From positions 33,698-97,697 of the forward strand of contig QWDQ01000077.1 in assembly GCA_003868215.1 (NCBI GenBank): a DNA stretch of 64,000 bases, written 5' to 3'. The translations under genes were made by a program, and so were the position numbers. The notes below the pieces were generated by a model. The model was given only the letters and a program-made list of their open reading frames with translations, was not told where the DNA came from and did not search any database. Source of the stretch: Pseudophaeomoniella oleicola (lineage: Eukaryota > Ascomycota > Eurotiomycetes > Phaeomoniellales > Phaeomoniellaceae). Shown here piece by piece: positions 33,578-45,610 of the stretch; position 1 is the stretch's first letter, and every line of letters starts with the position of its first letter.

Positions 33578-36500
33578 TCAGAAGTGGTTCCGAACGCCGC
33601 CAACGACCCTATTCTCAAGATGAAAAGGCGTCGCGTTTCGCAAGAGGAACATGTCATCCAGAAATCCCTTGAGTTTCCGCTTCAGGCCGAGGCCACCACC
33701 GAGACCGCGACCGTTGCTGCTGCTCCCACCGCCAGAGGAGGAGGAAGACTTGTTCTTCTTCCGGCGGCTTAGGGATAGGCGGCATTTCCATTTCGAGAGC
33801 AAAGATGAGGATGATGATGGCGGCGAGGGTTTGGATCGAGGTGGCTGTGGTTGTGTGGCTATATCAGAGGCATCGTCGGGCCCTGTAGTTGTGGGATCGT
33901 CGTTGTCGAGGACGCCATCGTTCAAAAACCGAGAGACGATGGGGTGGTCGGCGTAGGGGAGGTGGAGGTCAAGTTCGTGAGCGTTGGGACGGTCGTCGAA
34001 GGATAAAAGGCTCACGGTGGCTGGGTCGAGGGTGTAGATGGCGCTGAAAGGGTTGACGGGGGCTTGAGATGGGTGGCGGACGATAGTGGAGGGCAGCGAT
34101 GTGGTGGATGGGGTAGCGGACGGGATGACTTGTCCGCTGTTGTTGTCAGGTTGGCATTCGGATTTGCTGTTGCCCTCTATGTAATGCCAGGTCTCGGAGA
34201 GGGACAGCCAGGAAAATTCTTCATCTTCAGTGATGTCAGTCTCGGCGTCTGATTCTGATGCCGAAGAATCAAAGAGGACGAGCGAGGGCGCCGACGACAC
34301 ACAATCGTCTTCTCCTTCGATACCTTGCTCGGCTGTTACAAGCGAGAGCCTCTCGTTGGCCAAGGTGACTCGACCGCTGTACTCGTCTAACGGCAGTGAA
34401 GGGGTCTCTGGAGTACCATTTAGGAAACTGGTGCCTTCGTCATCACTACTTCGATTGTCAAATTGACCACAGATATGACCCATGTACATCGTGGCGGGTG
34501 CGTTGGACTCCGGGTTCTTCATGAGCGTATCACTTGGCATTGCTGATGATAACGAGGGCGCCAATGATAGCGACGACGGAAGGGAAGGCAAATCAGACTG
34601 TTCCGCTGTGAGGCGTTGCCGAGTACCTACCGTTGACCGCAAGATATCAAGGCCAGGCAATATCTCATTGGCAGCGGCAGGTCCGGCCAAGTCATCAACG
34701 TCATTGTTGCGGCCTCCAGGGATAGAGACAATATAATCATCTTCTGAGTTGAAAGAATTCAAGGTTTCCACCGCGATCGTGTCTTCTGACACATCTTCAT
34801 GGTCATCATCTCCGCTATATCTAGCGATAAGATCCTGAAGTGCGACGGTTGCACTGTCAACTTCGGCAAGGCTTTGCAACGATCTCACACGCTCCTCATA
34901 GTCCGTCGCCGCCGCCGAGTTGCTGCGGCTACCAAATGCCTCAGATGAATTGTATATATAAGCGTCTTCTTCTTCGACACTCATGTCTGAATTTGACGAG
35001 ATTGCACGAGACGATGGGCTGAGAGAGTCACCTGCTACTCCTACCAGTCTGTGCTGTTCTTCCTCGCCGTCAACAAGCGGCCTAGAGAAGAATGTCTGCA
35101 AGACATGGGAAGCCTGCTGCAGATTGGATGAAACTGAACGGTCAAGCACCTCCCTTGCCGTGATTGGGGACAAGAAGCTTCCGTCAATGTAGTAGTCGTC
35201 AATACCACTATTCCCAGTACCTTCTTCATCATCTTCTGGGCTAGTAACCACGATTTCAGGCAAAACCGTAATAATAGAAATGTTGCCCTTTGTTGCAATA
35301 TCATCTTCATTGTCGTCCAGGTCTGTGGAAGACGAGCCGAAGATGTGATCCAGGTTGAAAGCTACGGCCCAGTCTGAAGCTGATACTGTACGGACGTCCT
35401 GGAACTGGAGTTCCGTTGGTGTTTCTGATGCCTCTGGTGCATTCATTATATGGTCAGAGATATCATAGCATCGACTTGAGTAACCACGTTGGCGGGCGGC
35501 TCTCCTAGAAGCCACCGTAGACTTCACCGCCTGCCTATGTTGTTCATAGAGGTCGTTTGACACCTCGGCATGCTGGTGTCGTAATGGGATTGTATTTTCT
35601 GGCATGGTCCCGTTGAGAACAGTGATACCCAAGTCATCGTAGACTTCATAGGACATAGGATCAAGTGTGACAGGATCATCACCATAGCCGTAACAATCGT
35701 CAGCCCAATGCCCAGTATGGTACAATTTTGTCACTCGACCGGTAACGGCTTCGATCAACTCGTGACCTCGTAGATAAAGATCTTCTGGTGGCCCACAGTA
35801 GCCTACAGGATCGACAAGCTTATCTGCTTCGTTCAAGATGGTGAATTGACATAGCAAGCTCAGATCATGGTAGCGGTTTTCGACAGAACGGAATGGTTTG
35901 CTTGCCGATAGTATGACAAAGAGGGAGTGTGCAGGGTTTGTAGAATTCTTTCTTGAAACTGGATGTCCGAAATAACTGCGGTGATGAATGTCGTTGTCGA
36001 CCCTGTTTCGGTAACGAATGCCAGCTTCGATCTCTCTCTTCGCATTCATTATTCGGATGTCTTTGAGTTTGGTCGGTTTGGTCTCGCTCGTACACTCAAT
36101 ATCGTTAGCCGAAGAAGTCAACGATCCATCGATGATCAATGGCCCTGGATTTGTATATGGTTCAGGTCTCTGCTGAGTATCTGCTGCAATGGGTGACGCC
36201 TCTGAAACGTTTTCCGTGGTGAATGTGGTTGATGATTCATGCTCACCCGGTACATGGAGGATGTCGTCGAGACAAAATGGTTGTGTTGCATCATATTCAG
36301 TAACCGCTGGAGCAATTTCTACCAACTCGGTTGCAATTCCTTCAGCGCCTACTTCTTTTGAAGTGTTAGAATAGGAATACTCTAGGCATAAGGCATACAT
36401 ACCTGCTTCTTGTTCTTCTTGTTGAGACTGATCATCCCCAAAGATTGGAATGTCTACGGCTTTGACCTCGCCAATGCTGCCTTTGTCATTGACTACAGAA

Positions 36501-37014
36501 GAGGTCAGTACAGAGAGATATGGTGTGACGAAGTAGACTTACTAATTCCATCCTGTCCACGCGAACCAATCTCAGCAGCAACATGCTCGCCATCATTAAG
36601 GCTCTCTGCTTCATGTGGTGGAATGTATTCAGCAGCGCAAGGATCTAACATAGATGCCACCACATCATCATTGCAGAAGCTTTCAAAATCTTTCACCTTC
36701 GTCGAAGCCATTGAGGCAAAGACGGGTACTTCTAGATTCAAGCTGAAAGTGCGGGGTTTGAAGACAACTGCTGTAGGGTCGAGTCTGGAAGTCGTGAGAG
36801 ATACTTTTGGGGGAGATTGGTCCCATTTGTACATTGGAACCACTTGGGAGAAGCAATCGAGTTCATCCCATGTATGCGTTGTAATTGAAGATTCAGGAGA
36901 GATTGGTGCGGTGTCAGTGCTTTCGCATGGTGTGGTGGTAGATTTGTCTGATATGCTACGCACGTGGTGCATGGTAGAAGTGGTGGTTCCAACTGGAACA
37001 TTGATGGATGACAT
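33578..37014 (-). CDS. Large unrecognised Ser/Asp/Glu-rich protein
   Basis: I do not recognise this protein. Exons 37014..36543, 36492..36403 and 36354..33578 join in phase (donors GTAAGT and GTATGT) to give 1112 aa. Most of it looks disordered: Ser, Thr, Asp, Glu and Pro dominate, with many acidic clusters. One more ordered, aromatic-containing block at about residues 325-435 (SLFVILSASKPF, YHDLSLLCQFTILNEAD, GYCGPPEDLYLRGHELIEAV) might be a real domain. The last ~85 residues switch to a basic Lys/Arg/Gly/Ser-rich region (LSKWKCRLSLSRRKKNKS, then GGGLGLKRKLKGFLDDM). There is no signal peptide or membrane helix. A regulatory or nuclear/cortical scaffold would fit the composition, but that is only a guess. 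The start is the first in-frame ATG. Confidence 0.8.
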
Positions 37015-38445
37015 GATTAGATTGGAAAGGAGTTGAGAATCTAGAGAAATCAAGGAGATAATGTAGGTCTGTAAATGGATGTCTAACCACTAGGCCTTTT
37101 GACTGGTCTCAAGCGGAAGGTTGAGAAGATGATATTCTGAATATGTAAGAGTAGAGGCCGGCAATTGTTCAGAGATTGAAAAGGTAAGTTTGAATGCTGA
37201 GAGGCTTCAGCTTAGAAGATGATGAAACAAGAATTGGATATTGGGAAGAAGAAAGATTGGAAGAGGAGAAGTTGCAGGAAATGAAATATCGTTGCAGCTT
37301 TCAGAGGAGCAGTGAAGTGCACCTGAGCTGCCATATTGAGGTTCAAATCGCGATTGAGAAGGTCGCGGCTGGGATAACTTCACCAGCGTGCGCGATCACC
37401 AATGGAAGAGCCATGCTATTCTCTCTCATACACCAGGATATTCTGCCTTTTTAGCTTCACCTTACTATTGTCCCTAAATGGTCTTGCGCTCCATCGTGCT
37501 GGCAATGGTAGAGGTTCCAACTCTTCTCCAGAGTAACCAACGAGCCTTTACTACCTACCACGCTCTCTGAAGGCTACCATGATACCATTGAATAACACCA
37601 AATATCTGCCCGTCAGATAGACATCCACATCTACCAATCGAGGTCGGGCATACTTTCAGGATGCTGCTGACTGAGTACCAAATTCAAAGTCTCTCATGGT
37701 TTCATGAAGGGGACATAGACTTACTATATGTAGACGGGCAATGGGATAACGAGAGAGTTCTGATCCATGTCTTTTGCGATTGGACAGAAACCTTCTGTAG
37801 GTTATGAGGGGGACTAAGCCAAACCTGGACATTAATGCCTTGCGGTCATGTTCATTGTGTCTGTCATGACAACAATACACCACTGAGATACCCTTATGCA
37901 AACTCAATCCATGTTTCTGCTCTGAATATGACCGTCATCATCGACTTCCGACAAAGTCCCATTCTCTTATGGGTTGATGAGCAAGCACTCTTTCAACGGA
38001 ATACACAATGACCAAGAGTGGGCCTGTCTTTGCATTCAACCCTCATCTTGAAGAGCACCTTAGAGCACTCGACTGCTAGATTTGAAGATAGACAAGAGAT
38101 ACGGCTATCTTGAGAAGCAAGCGGAACACGGTGCTTTCGATGATTGTCCCTGTGTTATGACACAGATGTTGCCGGGATATGGCCAATAAACAGTATATTA
38201 GGTAAAGAGTACAGTCAAGGAAAGGTTGCTTTGTGTCCGTATCTTTCTACGTAGTACGTTAGATGTGACTGAAGTCCCGCTCGGAAAGAATGGCGGAGAA
38301 AGGTGGAGATGGCCGAGATGATAATGATCGCGGCTATCGTGAAGCTCGCCAAGCTTCAGAGTCAAGCAAGATCTCTTCCTCGAGCTTCATATGTTAGTTC
38401 CTGATTTCGTTTCCAGATCGATATATATATAATTTGTATCTTCTT
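37015..38445. other. Intergenic region between the orphan gene and the SDR gene
   Basis: The 1.4 kb between divergent start codons have no supported ORF. A CTACGTAGTACGTTA motif lies at about 38249-38263, a member of the dispersed ACTACGTA family. A short AT dinucleotide run (about 38421-38430) lies just before the SDR start. Confidence 0.5.
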
Positions 38446-39680
38446 ATGAGGTCCATCCTTTTTAACGGAAAATCTTTTATTCGAAACTTCACGCAGCTAT
38501 CAACTTCATCTGCAAGATCCCCGCTTCCCCAAGCAACTCTCCTGAAGCCCCTCATTTCAAAACAATTGACTCGAAACATGGCTACTGCTATGGGCAAACG
38601 CCTTGAAGGCAAGACCATCGTCATTACCGGAGCTTCTTCGGGTATCGGAAAAAGCACGGCCTTTGAATTCGCGAGGACCTCGCCTAAGAATCTGAAGCTT
38701 ATCTTGACTGCCCGCTCAGTTGACACCTTGAAGCAAATTGCCGAGGACATTAAGAAGGAAGTCGGTGAAGGTGTAAAGGTGCTCCCGTACCAATTGGATG
38801 TCAGCAAGCCGAGTGAAGTCGGTGCTTTCGTTGGAAACCTCCCTGAAGAATTCAAGGACATTGATATCCTCGTGAACAATGCGTAAGCTAATGTCTCTTG
38901 TCTTAACCATACACTTTTGACTGACTACTTCCTCAGCGGTCTGGTTAAGGGCGTTGCCCAAGCCCCCAACATCGCCAACGAGGACATTGACATCATGTAT
39001 GCGACCAACGTGACTGGTCTCATCCACATGACCCAAGCCGTTTTGCCAATCATGAAAAAGAAAGGTGAATCAGGCGCCGGCGACATTATCAACATCGGCA
39101 GCATCGCCGGAAGGGAACCCTACCAAGGAGGCAGCATTTACTGTTCCACCAAAGCAGCCGTCAAAGCTTTCACGGAAGCCATGAGAAAAGAATTGATCGC
39201 GACGAGAATCAGGATCATCGAGATCGATCCCGGGCAAGTCGAAACGGTAAGCGAGCGAGAACCCTTAACTTACCGTCAATCCGTTGAACCCCCTTTCCCC
39301 TTCTCGCACGAAGTCGATATGCTGATTAAATTGATCCCCCACTTCCAGAACTTCTCCGTGATACGATTCTACGGCGATAAATCAAAAGCCGACGCCGTCT
39401 ATGCGTACGTTCAATAACCCTTCTCCGTGCGTTTTCAAGCAAGCTGACAACGAGACTAAAGCGGTTGTGAGCCATTGACTCCGGACGACATCGCGGAAGT
39501 CATCGTCTTCGCGGCCGGTCGCAGAGAGAACGTTGTGATCGCAGACACTTTGATCTTCCCCAATCATCAAGTAAGTGGGAAGAGAAGACAATCGCTTTCT
39601 CCTTGCGCGTCGAAATCCATACTGACTCTTCTTTCTTCGTGAAGGCTGCCGCTACGGTTATGCATAAGAAACCAACATAG
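38446..39680 (+). CDS. Short-chain dehydrogenase/reductase (YMR226C-like)
   Basis: Classical SDR most like yeast YMR226C (Ydf1), an NADP-dependent 3-hydroxy acid / L-allo-threonine dehydrogenase. Exons 38446-38882, 38937-39246, 39349-39404, 39462-39570 and 39645-39680 give 315 aa in phase. Motifs are the cofactor loop [17 protein letters not shown], the catalytic YCSTK after a conserved serine (IGSIAG), and a C-terminal segment [20 protein letters not shown] typical of this subgroup. From the first ATG the first ~45 residues ([20 protein letters not shown] and on) are basic and Ser-rich without acids, a plausible mitochondrial presequence. A second ATG at 38578 ([12 protein letters not shown]) would give the 271-aa cytosolic form of usual length. 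Confidence 0.92.
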
Positions 39681-40267
39681 GTTTTTCAGAAATCCTGTTC
39701 GACGGATGTCCTTGGACCTAAGGGTGTGCTGCAGACGGTACCACATCGTACAGGAAGCTGATCTGTGGTATACCAACACAATGCAAAGGCAGATCGGCAT
39801 GTGAGAGATGTACTTTGTCAGAAGTCTGTATCCCATTTGCTTAGAATACAAGATATCATACTAGAATTAAAAATAAGACGCACTCGTTTTCCCGCCTGTA
39901 ACCAAGCACCAGGAAACAATCGCGATCTGTTCGCCGCTTCCAATCAGTGACTCTCCATAGCCACTCTTTAGTAACGATGATAGAGAAGCAAAGTCGAAAA
40001 ATATTCTTTTTTTAACCACACCCTTCACCCTTGCAACCTTTTGTCTCAATGGTGGTATCACAACGAGGTGCTGCAATGAAGCAGACGAAACAAAATGGCA
40101 CAAGCCAGAATGGAATCTTCAAAGGCAGAGAATTTTCCCAGCAATTCTCCGATTTTGGTGCAACAACTCTGGCCCAAATGCAAGCGATGCTGAACCATCC
40201 GCCAGTAGGAACGACCCAATTAAACAGATATACGCTGCAGATTTCCATGCATTGCTTTGCCATCCAC
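39681..40267. other. Convergent intergenic region, SDR / Ras
   Basis: The 587 bp hold the 3' UTRs of two converging genes. No supported gene. Confidence 0.5.
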
Positions 40268-41078
40268 TCACATGACAATACAACATTTGCAGCCACTTCT
40301 TTCACCTGGGTCTTTCATCTCCAGTTCTTGTCCAGGCGCATGTGAACCCAGAGCTGGCGTACCTGATCCATATCCCGACATTTCCCTGTTGTAGCGTCGG
40401 ATTTCTCTCACCAGGTCATAGAAGGCGTTGTCGACATTTATACGAGACTTCGCTGAGGTTTCGATGAATTTGCACCCGAAGGATCGGGCTAGAGATTCAC
40501 CCTCTGCAAAACAGGTCAGCATTTTCAAATCCTTCCAGACAACATTGCCATAAGCCCACGTACCTTGTTTCGACACTTGTCGCTCTGATTCTAAATCGCA
40601 CTTGTTTCCTACAACAATGATTGGGAAGTAATCCTTGTCCTTCACTCGTAAAATTTGTTGTTGGAAGGTCATGATTTCTTCGAAGGACTGTCGTGACGTT
40701 ATCGAGTATACGAGCAGAAAGCCTTCCCCGGTCCTCATGTACTGCTCTCTCATGGCCGAATATTCCTCTTGCCCTGCCGTGTCTAGCACGTCGAGTAGTG
40801 CGACTTCTTCATCAATGACACATTGCTTGCGGTATGAGTCTGCGCAAGCTGTCAGTATGGGCTTCTCACAATATGGCGCATTCAACATACCTTCGATGGT
40901 TGGATCGTATTCGTCTACAAAGTGACTCTGGATCAATTGGATAGTCAAGCATGACTTTCCAACACCACCGCCACCGACAACCACAAGCTTGTATTCTCTC
41001 AAAAACTGTGCGTGACCATGTCAGTACACAATGAAAAGCGCAAAGCCGAATCGTACTGCCACCTACCCTTGAAGCCAT
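40268..41078 (-). CDS. rasA: Ras small GTPase (Ras1/RasA)
   Basis: Membrane-anchored GTPase controlling polarity, germination and cAMP/MAPK signalling. Exons 41078..41067 (12 nt, MASR), 41005..40891, 40839..40564 and 40503..40268 give 212 aa, the family length. G1 GGGGVGKS, switch I YDPTIEDSY, G3 [12 protein letters not shown]4 NKCD and G5 ETSAK are all intact, and the glycine equivalent to Ras Gly12 is kept. The tail GCKCCIVM has a CaaX box (CIVM) and upstream cysteines for palmitoylation. The hypervariable region is short. The sequence is far closer to Ras1/RasA than to Rap/Rsr1. Confidence 0.97.
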
Positions 41079-41779
41079 GCTTTCTTACTTCAACACACTG
41101 CCTGGTGTTTTCGAGATGAAGAGCGGAAGCGCGAAATTATCGGGAGGGTGACAAGTATCCTCCTCTTTAAGCGCTCACGCAGCGTTGCACAGAAGTCAAA
41201 GTTTCACAACGTCGTTGTAGATGCCACAGCCCAATCAAGGGTGAGCTTTCGAAGGAGCCTCGGTGCAAGTAGTTGAAGGGAACAACTCGATGGGGAAATC
41301 AATAAATATACAGAAAGTTAACGAGCAGTGTTGTACGAGAATCGTTATATTGAAGTGAAGATGTCGAGCTGACTGTGATACAAGACAAGTGCTGCTTGAG
41401 ATTGATTGGTTGTCTGATCGGAGAACGTGAGGTCCAATTGTGATTGTGATTTCGGTGTTGGCTTCTGTTCTTTTTAAGGAGGTTGCAGAAGCGACCGGTG
41501 ACGATCCTTCTTGCTTAAACCGTTTGTTATTTCTGTCCGGTCGGTACCACTCTTTTTTGGTCTTAGTACTAGACCACTTTTCTTCTCACTTATTTCACCC
41601 TGCCAATTGCCAGTGCCAGTGTCAGTGTCAGAATCAGGAACAACGATGTCGAATGATGCCAAATTGATAGACTGGCAGAGAAAGATCAAGAGAGTTGAAG
41701 AAGAGGGAAGAAGAGAGAGAAGGAGAGAGAGAGTGACAAAGGTGTGGCAGACGGTGACAATAATAAGGTCCCTGAGAGA

Positions 41780-42240
41780 GCTATGTACCTAGGTACCTTA
41801 CCTACCTTAACCTTTAGGTAAGTCCCTGAGGTACTCCGTACCTTTCCTTACCGTACCTTACGGAGAGATGAGGAAGAACAACAACAAAAAAAGGGTCAGG
41901 ACCCTCTCTATCTTTCCCGTTCACTAAAGGGTCAACGGTTATCAATCTCGTTCCTTTTCTTCTTGAAATAACGAGGTTACAATAACACAGACAGATGATA
42001 AATAGTTAATAGTATCCCCAACTAATATCTGACTGGCTTGACTGACTGATTGACAGGCAGTCTACGAAAACGAAATGTAATGCTCCCCTCCCCACCAACT
42101 TGTAATTACCTTATGTATCTTAGGCATATCTACTTACCTAAGGGTACCTACTTAGGCATTACTGGAGGCATCTACCTATGTAGGCAAAGATACCTTAGGC
42201 ATATAGAAGAGCATACCTAGGTAGGTAGGTAGGTAGGCAT
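41780..42240. repeat. Cluster of TAGGTA/ACCTTA palindromic motifs
   Basis: Repeated variants of ACCTAGGTACCTTACCTACC, CTTACCTAAGGGTACC and ACCTAGGTAGGTAGGTAGG occur in two groups (about 41785-41860 and 42110-42237). The units are short, imperfect and on both strands, unlike a simple tandem repeat. Confidence 0.8.
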
Positions 42241-45076
42241 TCCGCGCCATATTCCACAACCTTCCTCCAAAATTGATCTGATTCGAAACATATCAACAAT
42301 ATTCGATCTTTGCGACCACCACAACCTAAGGTTATCCATCTTGGGCTTCTAGATCATGAAGCGATAGTCGAAGAGACAAGCGAGCAAGTATCACAAGACT
42401 AAAGACAGCTAGCTGATGCTAAGAGTTCTCAGGGCAACCCTCCTCGCCGTGTCGCCTCTCTCACTATCTCAGTTTTGAGTTTGGTGTCATTCAAAGCTCC
42501 AGAACGCCGCCATGATCCACCGAGAGACCCAGTAAAGTGGTTGGACACTCAGTTCGTCGTTCGCTTAGAGACACACGCATACTACGTATGAATCCATATG
42601 GAGGTAAATGTGCCCCATCCGCATACGAAAGGAGTTCAGAAGCTATCACTCTCTATAACATCTTGCGCATCAATGAGAAGTGCATCAAAAAGGCTCAATG
42701 GAAACTGGTCATAGGGAGGGAAAATCCCTCGTTGGGTAGCAACAAGCGAACATCGTTTCCCAGTCCGAGGAGCTCATGAATCAAGGAGATCATCGACAGG
42801 ACTGTATATACTGTAGTACAGCACATGGTAGCTACTATGGTATGGTAATGCCTCACGGTGGTCCACCCCTTTTTTCCAGACCCGCTTATTGACAAGCATC
42901 ACTACTGACAAGCGAGAAGCGTTGACTTCTCCGTTCGGTCTAGAAGTGGAGAGACGGGTTCTCAAGAACAGTGCAACGACATGAAACACCACCTCGTTAC
43001 TGCTACTAAGCCAGGTATCGACCTCTCAGACTCACACCATATCCTTCTAGAGAATTCGATAAGGTATAGCTACTGCATCGACCGTTCACTCCCGTTCCAC
43101 CTATTGATCCATCTGTCGTCCTGTAGTGACAATTTCCAAGTTGCTCTGCTCTACAGTACTCGTACCGTAGTACTACTCGTACTACAGTATGCATCTACTC
43201 TCCGTTAGGAGGCTTCAGCCATTCGGAAGCCTGCCAGTCATCAACTTATACGAACCGAGAATGTAAACTATCCCTCTCTCAGGTGCCGGATGAGAGGGAA
43301 CTTCTCACTCCACTATGATAAAGATGTACAACCCACCTTACAATCTATCGCCATGAGGGCAATCTCCGACATTGAACATTGGACTGATAAGCCAGGAGAG
43401 AAAGTTTCCTTTCCTAAACAGTACAGAAGGTGGATGACTTCCTTGAGCTTTCAAAGTCTTAATAGCTTTATCGATGTAGTCATTCTTGGGCTCCAGGTTT
43501 CTCCGGCAGCGACAGCTGCAGCTCATGTCTTTTTGTCGATGAATGCCATTCGTCTGATATTTGCTTTGCTTCGTATTTGAGGAAACGCCGTGGCGTTCCC
43601 AAGGAACTCCTAACTCAGGGACCACAAAGCTAACTTTCCGCCTCTTATGCCATCATCAACGGAAATAAGGGTCGTTGTCGACGTATTTGTCTTTCCGTTG
43701 TTTTTATCCGACTGCCGACTCATGGACAAGAAGGATCGACTATGTTATATCCCATCCATGGAGTCTCTATTATCCTAAACATTCCCTATTGGTAGCAGTC
43801 TTCCAGGCATAATAAATCAATAAGCTTTCTTCAAATGTTTCTGGAATGACACGACTTCGACAACTACCGGTTGACACACCACCAATATGCAACCTCACGA
43901 TTCCGAATGTAGGCAAAGATCTTCTTTGAGCTCGAGTATGGCAACAAAGCGACCACTAGGCTCTCATCAACAGCGATGATTCGCTTTCTAGTGGCTAGAA
44001 GTCCGTCGTGGTCATTTAGCCAGAACCTGATTTACTACCGTAATTTAGAAGAGAGATTGAATCTGAAGCAACAAGGCGAGAAATCGGATCGACCTATCTA
44101 CTACTCAGGAGAAATGGTTGTCATGCCATTTCCCCGCCATCATAAGTGACGACCTGAACAATCCTTGCACCGACAAGTACACCTGAGCCCTACCGAGGTT
44201 AGAACTGAGGGAAGCCCGGAAGACTCATCCTCTCCGAAGCAGCGTGACAGTTTACCATGCATCTACCAGCTCTGAACACCATCAAAGGTCACGATCTTTT
44301 GCTCTTTCGGTGTCTCAGCCAATGGAAGACTCCTTTCATGCATCCAATCTGTACCATCCTCGACAAATGCGTATAATGACTGCCCTACATATACCCTGAC
44401 TAGGTACGATATACATACATAAACCAGTCCCAGCTTTGCCGTGCTCTGTATTCGTAGCATAACCATCCCAAGGAGAACACAGCGACAAGGGAAGGAAGAA
44501 CTATGGAGAAATATGAAACGTAAGAGAATAGCATCAACTCATCATTTCCACCTACGTTACTACCTGTCAACCTCTTCCTCAGTCGCTATGTTTTTTTTTA
44601 CCCCCAATCCTTTTACTTTCCATTTCTTCCCCATCCCTTCAGGTTCCCTATCTGTCTATCGTTACATACGTTCCCAAGAGATGTTGCTCGCTCTGCAACC
44701 CCTGACGTGACCCGGGGGAGGAACGGAACCAAAAAAAAGAAAAAAAAAAAAGAAAAAAAAGAAAAGACATGTCTGGCATTCGGGTCATTTATGCCCCCCC
44801 CCCCTCCCGATAGGAAAGAGGAAGAAAGGCCTGCCTTTCGAACGACGCACCCCGATCTGAGACAGACGACGATTTTTTTTACGAGACCCATGAATAAGGA
44901 GGCACTCTAGGAGATGATTTCGGGAACCCAGCATTACATTTCCGGTCACATTGGCTACACAGATACTATGCTAATATGTGTTGTGTTGAGTTTTGAAGAG
45001 TCCGGACTCTTATCGTCAATCAAGGTCCTTGAGTTGCCAGAACGATTCGGACCTCACGAGGATAAATATACCGCCA

Positions 45077-45106
45077 CCACCATAACCACCATAACCACCA
45101 TAACCA
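45077..45106. repeat. 9-bp tandem repeat (ACCACCATA)n
   Basis: About three consecutive copies of ACCACCATA in intergenic DNA. Confidence 0.85.
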
Positions 45107-45610
45107 TGGATGGACCAGTGTATTTCTCAAGCAAAATAAAAATAAAAAAAGGAAATGCATCAAAAAAAAGAAAAGAACCCCCCCCCCGTGTTTTTTCCCG
45201 TCCAATTTCGACTTAGGTTCGTAGACCTGACACTTTTCCCACCCTATGTCTAGCCACCTCTTTTCCCATAGGTACACTTATACTATGTAGGTTACATATA
45301 TACCTGATACTATCTCGGGTTCTGAAATGAGAGAAAGTTGAACGTATATATATAGCAGGAGACGGAGAGATAGATGGAAGGGTCTCAAAGCATGCGGAAA
45401 TGGAGGACGATGATGATGATGGGAGTTTGATCATCATGATGCTGATAGATAGATAGATAATTGCTTGTAGCTTGCTAATTTGTTTTTCTTTTTTTCTCGA
45501 TAAGCAAACCAACATGATCTGTAAGGAAGAACAGAGCAGTTATCATGTTTACTTATCATAGCTAGCACATAAGGGTATAGGGGAAGAAGATCGGTGTCAT
45601 CGTAGACATT

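Larger units (their letters stand above)
41079..45610. other. 4.5-kb gene-free interval upstream of ras
   Basis: The longest stretch without a supported gene. It contains a dense cluster of TAGGTA/ACCTTA palindromic motifs (about 41780-42240), an A-rich tract (44730-44765), a C homopolymer (44794-44805), a 9-bp ACCACCATA tandem repeat (about 45077-45106), and GAT and GATA microsatellites (45400-45465). Open frames of up to about 100 codons overlap on opposite strands (e.g. 43290-43625) and have no recognisable domain. Untranslated leader, ncRNA or regulatory DNA is possible. Confidence 0.55.

Noticed and set aside
43290-43625. Overlapping open frames of about 95 codons on both strands
   Set aside because: Similar lengths on opposite strands and no motif suggest chance openness.
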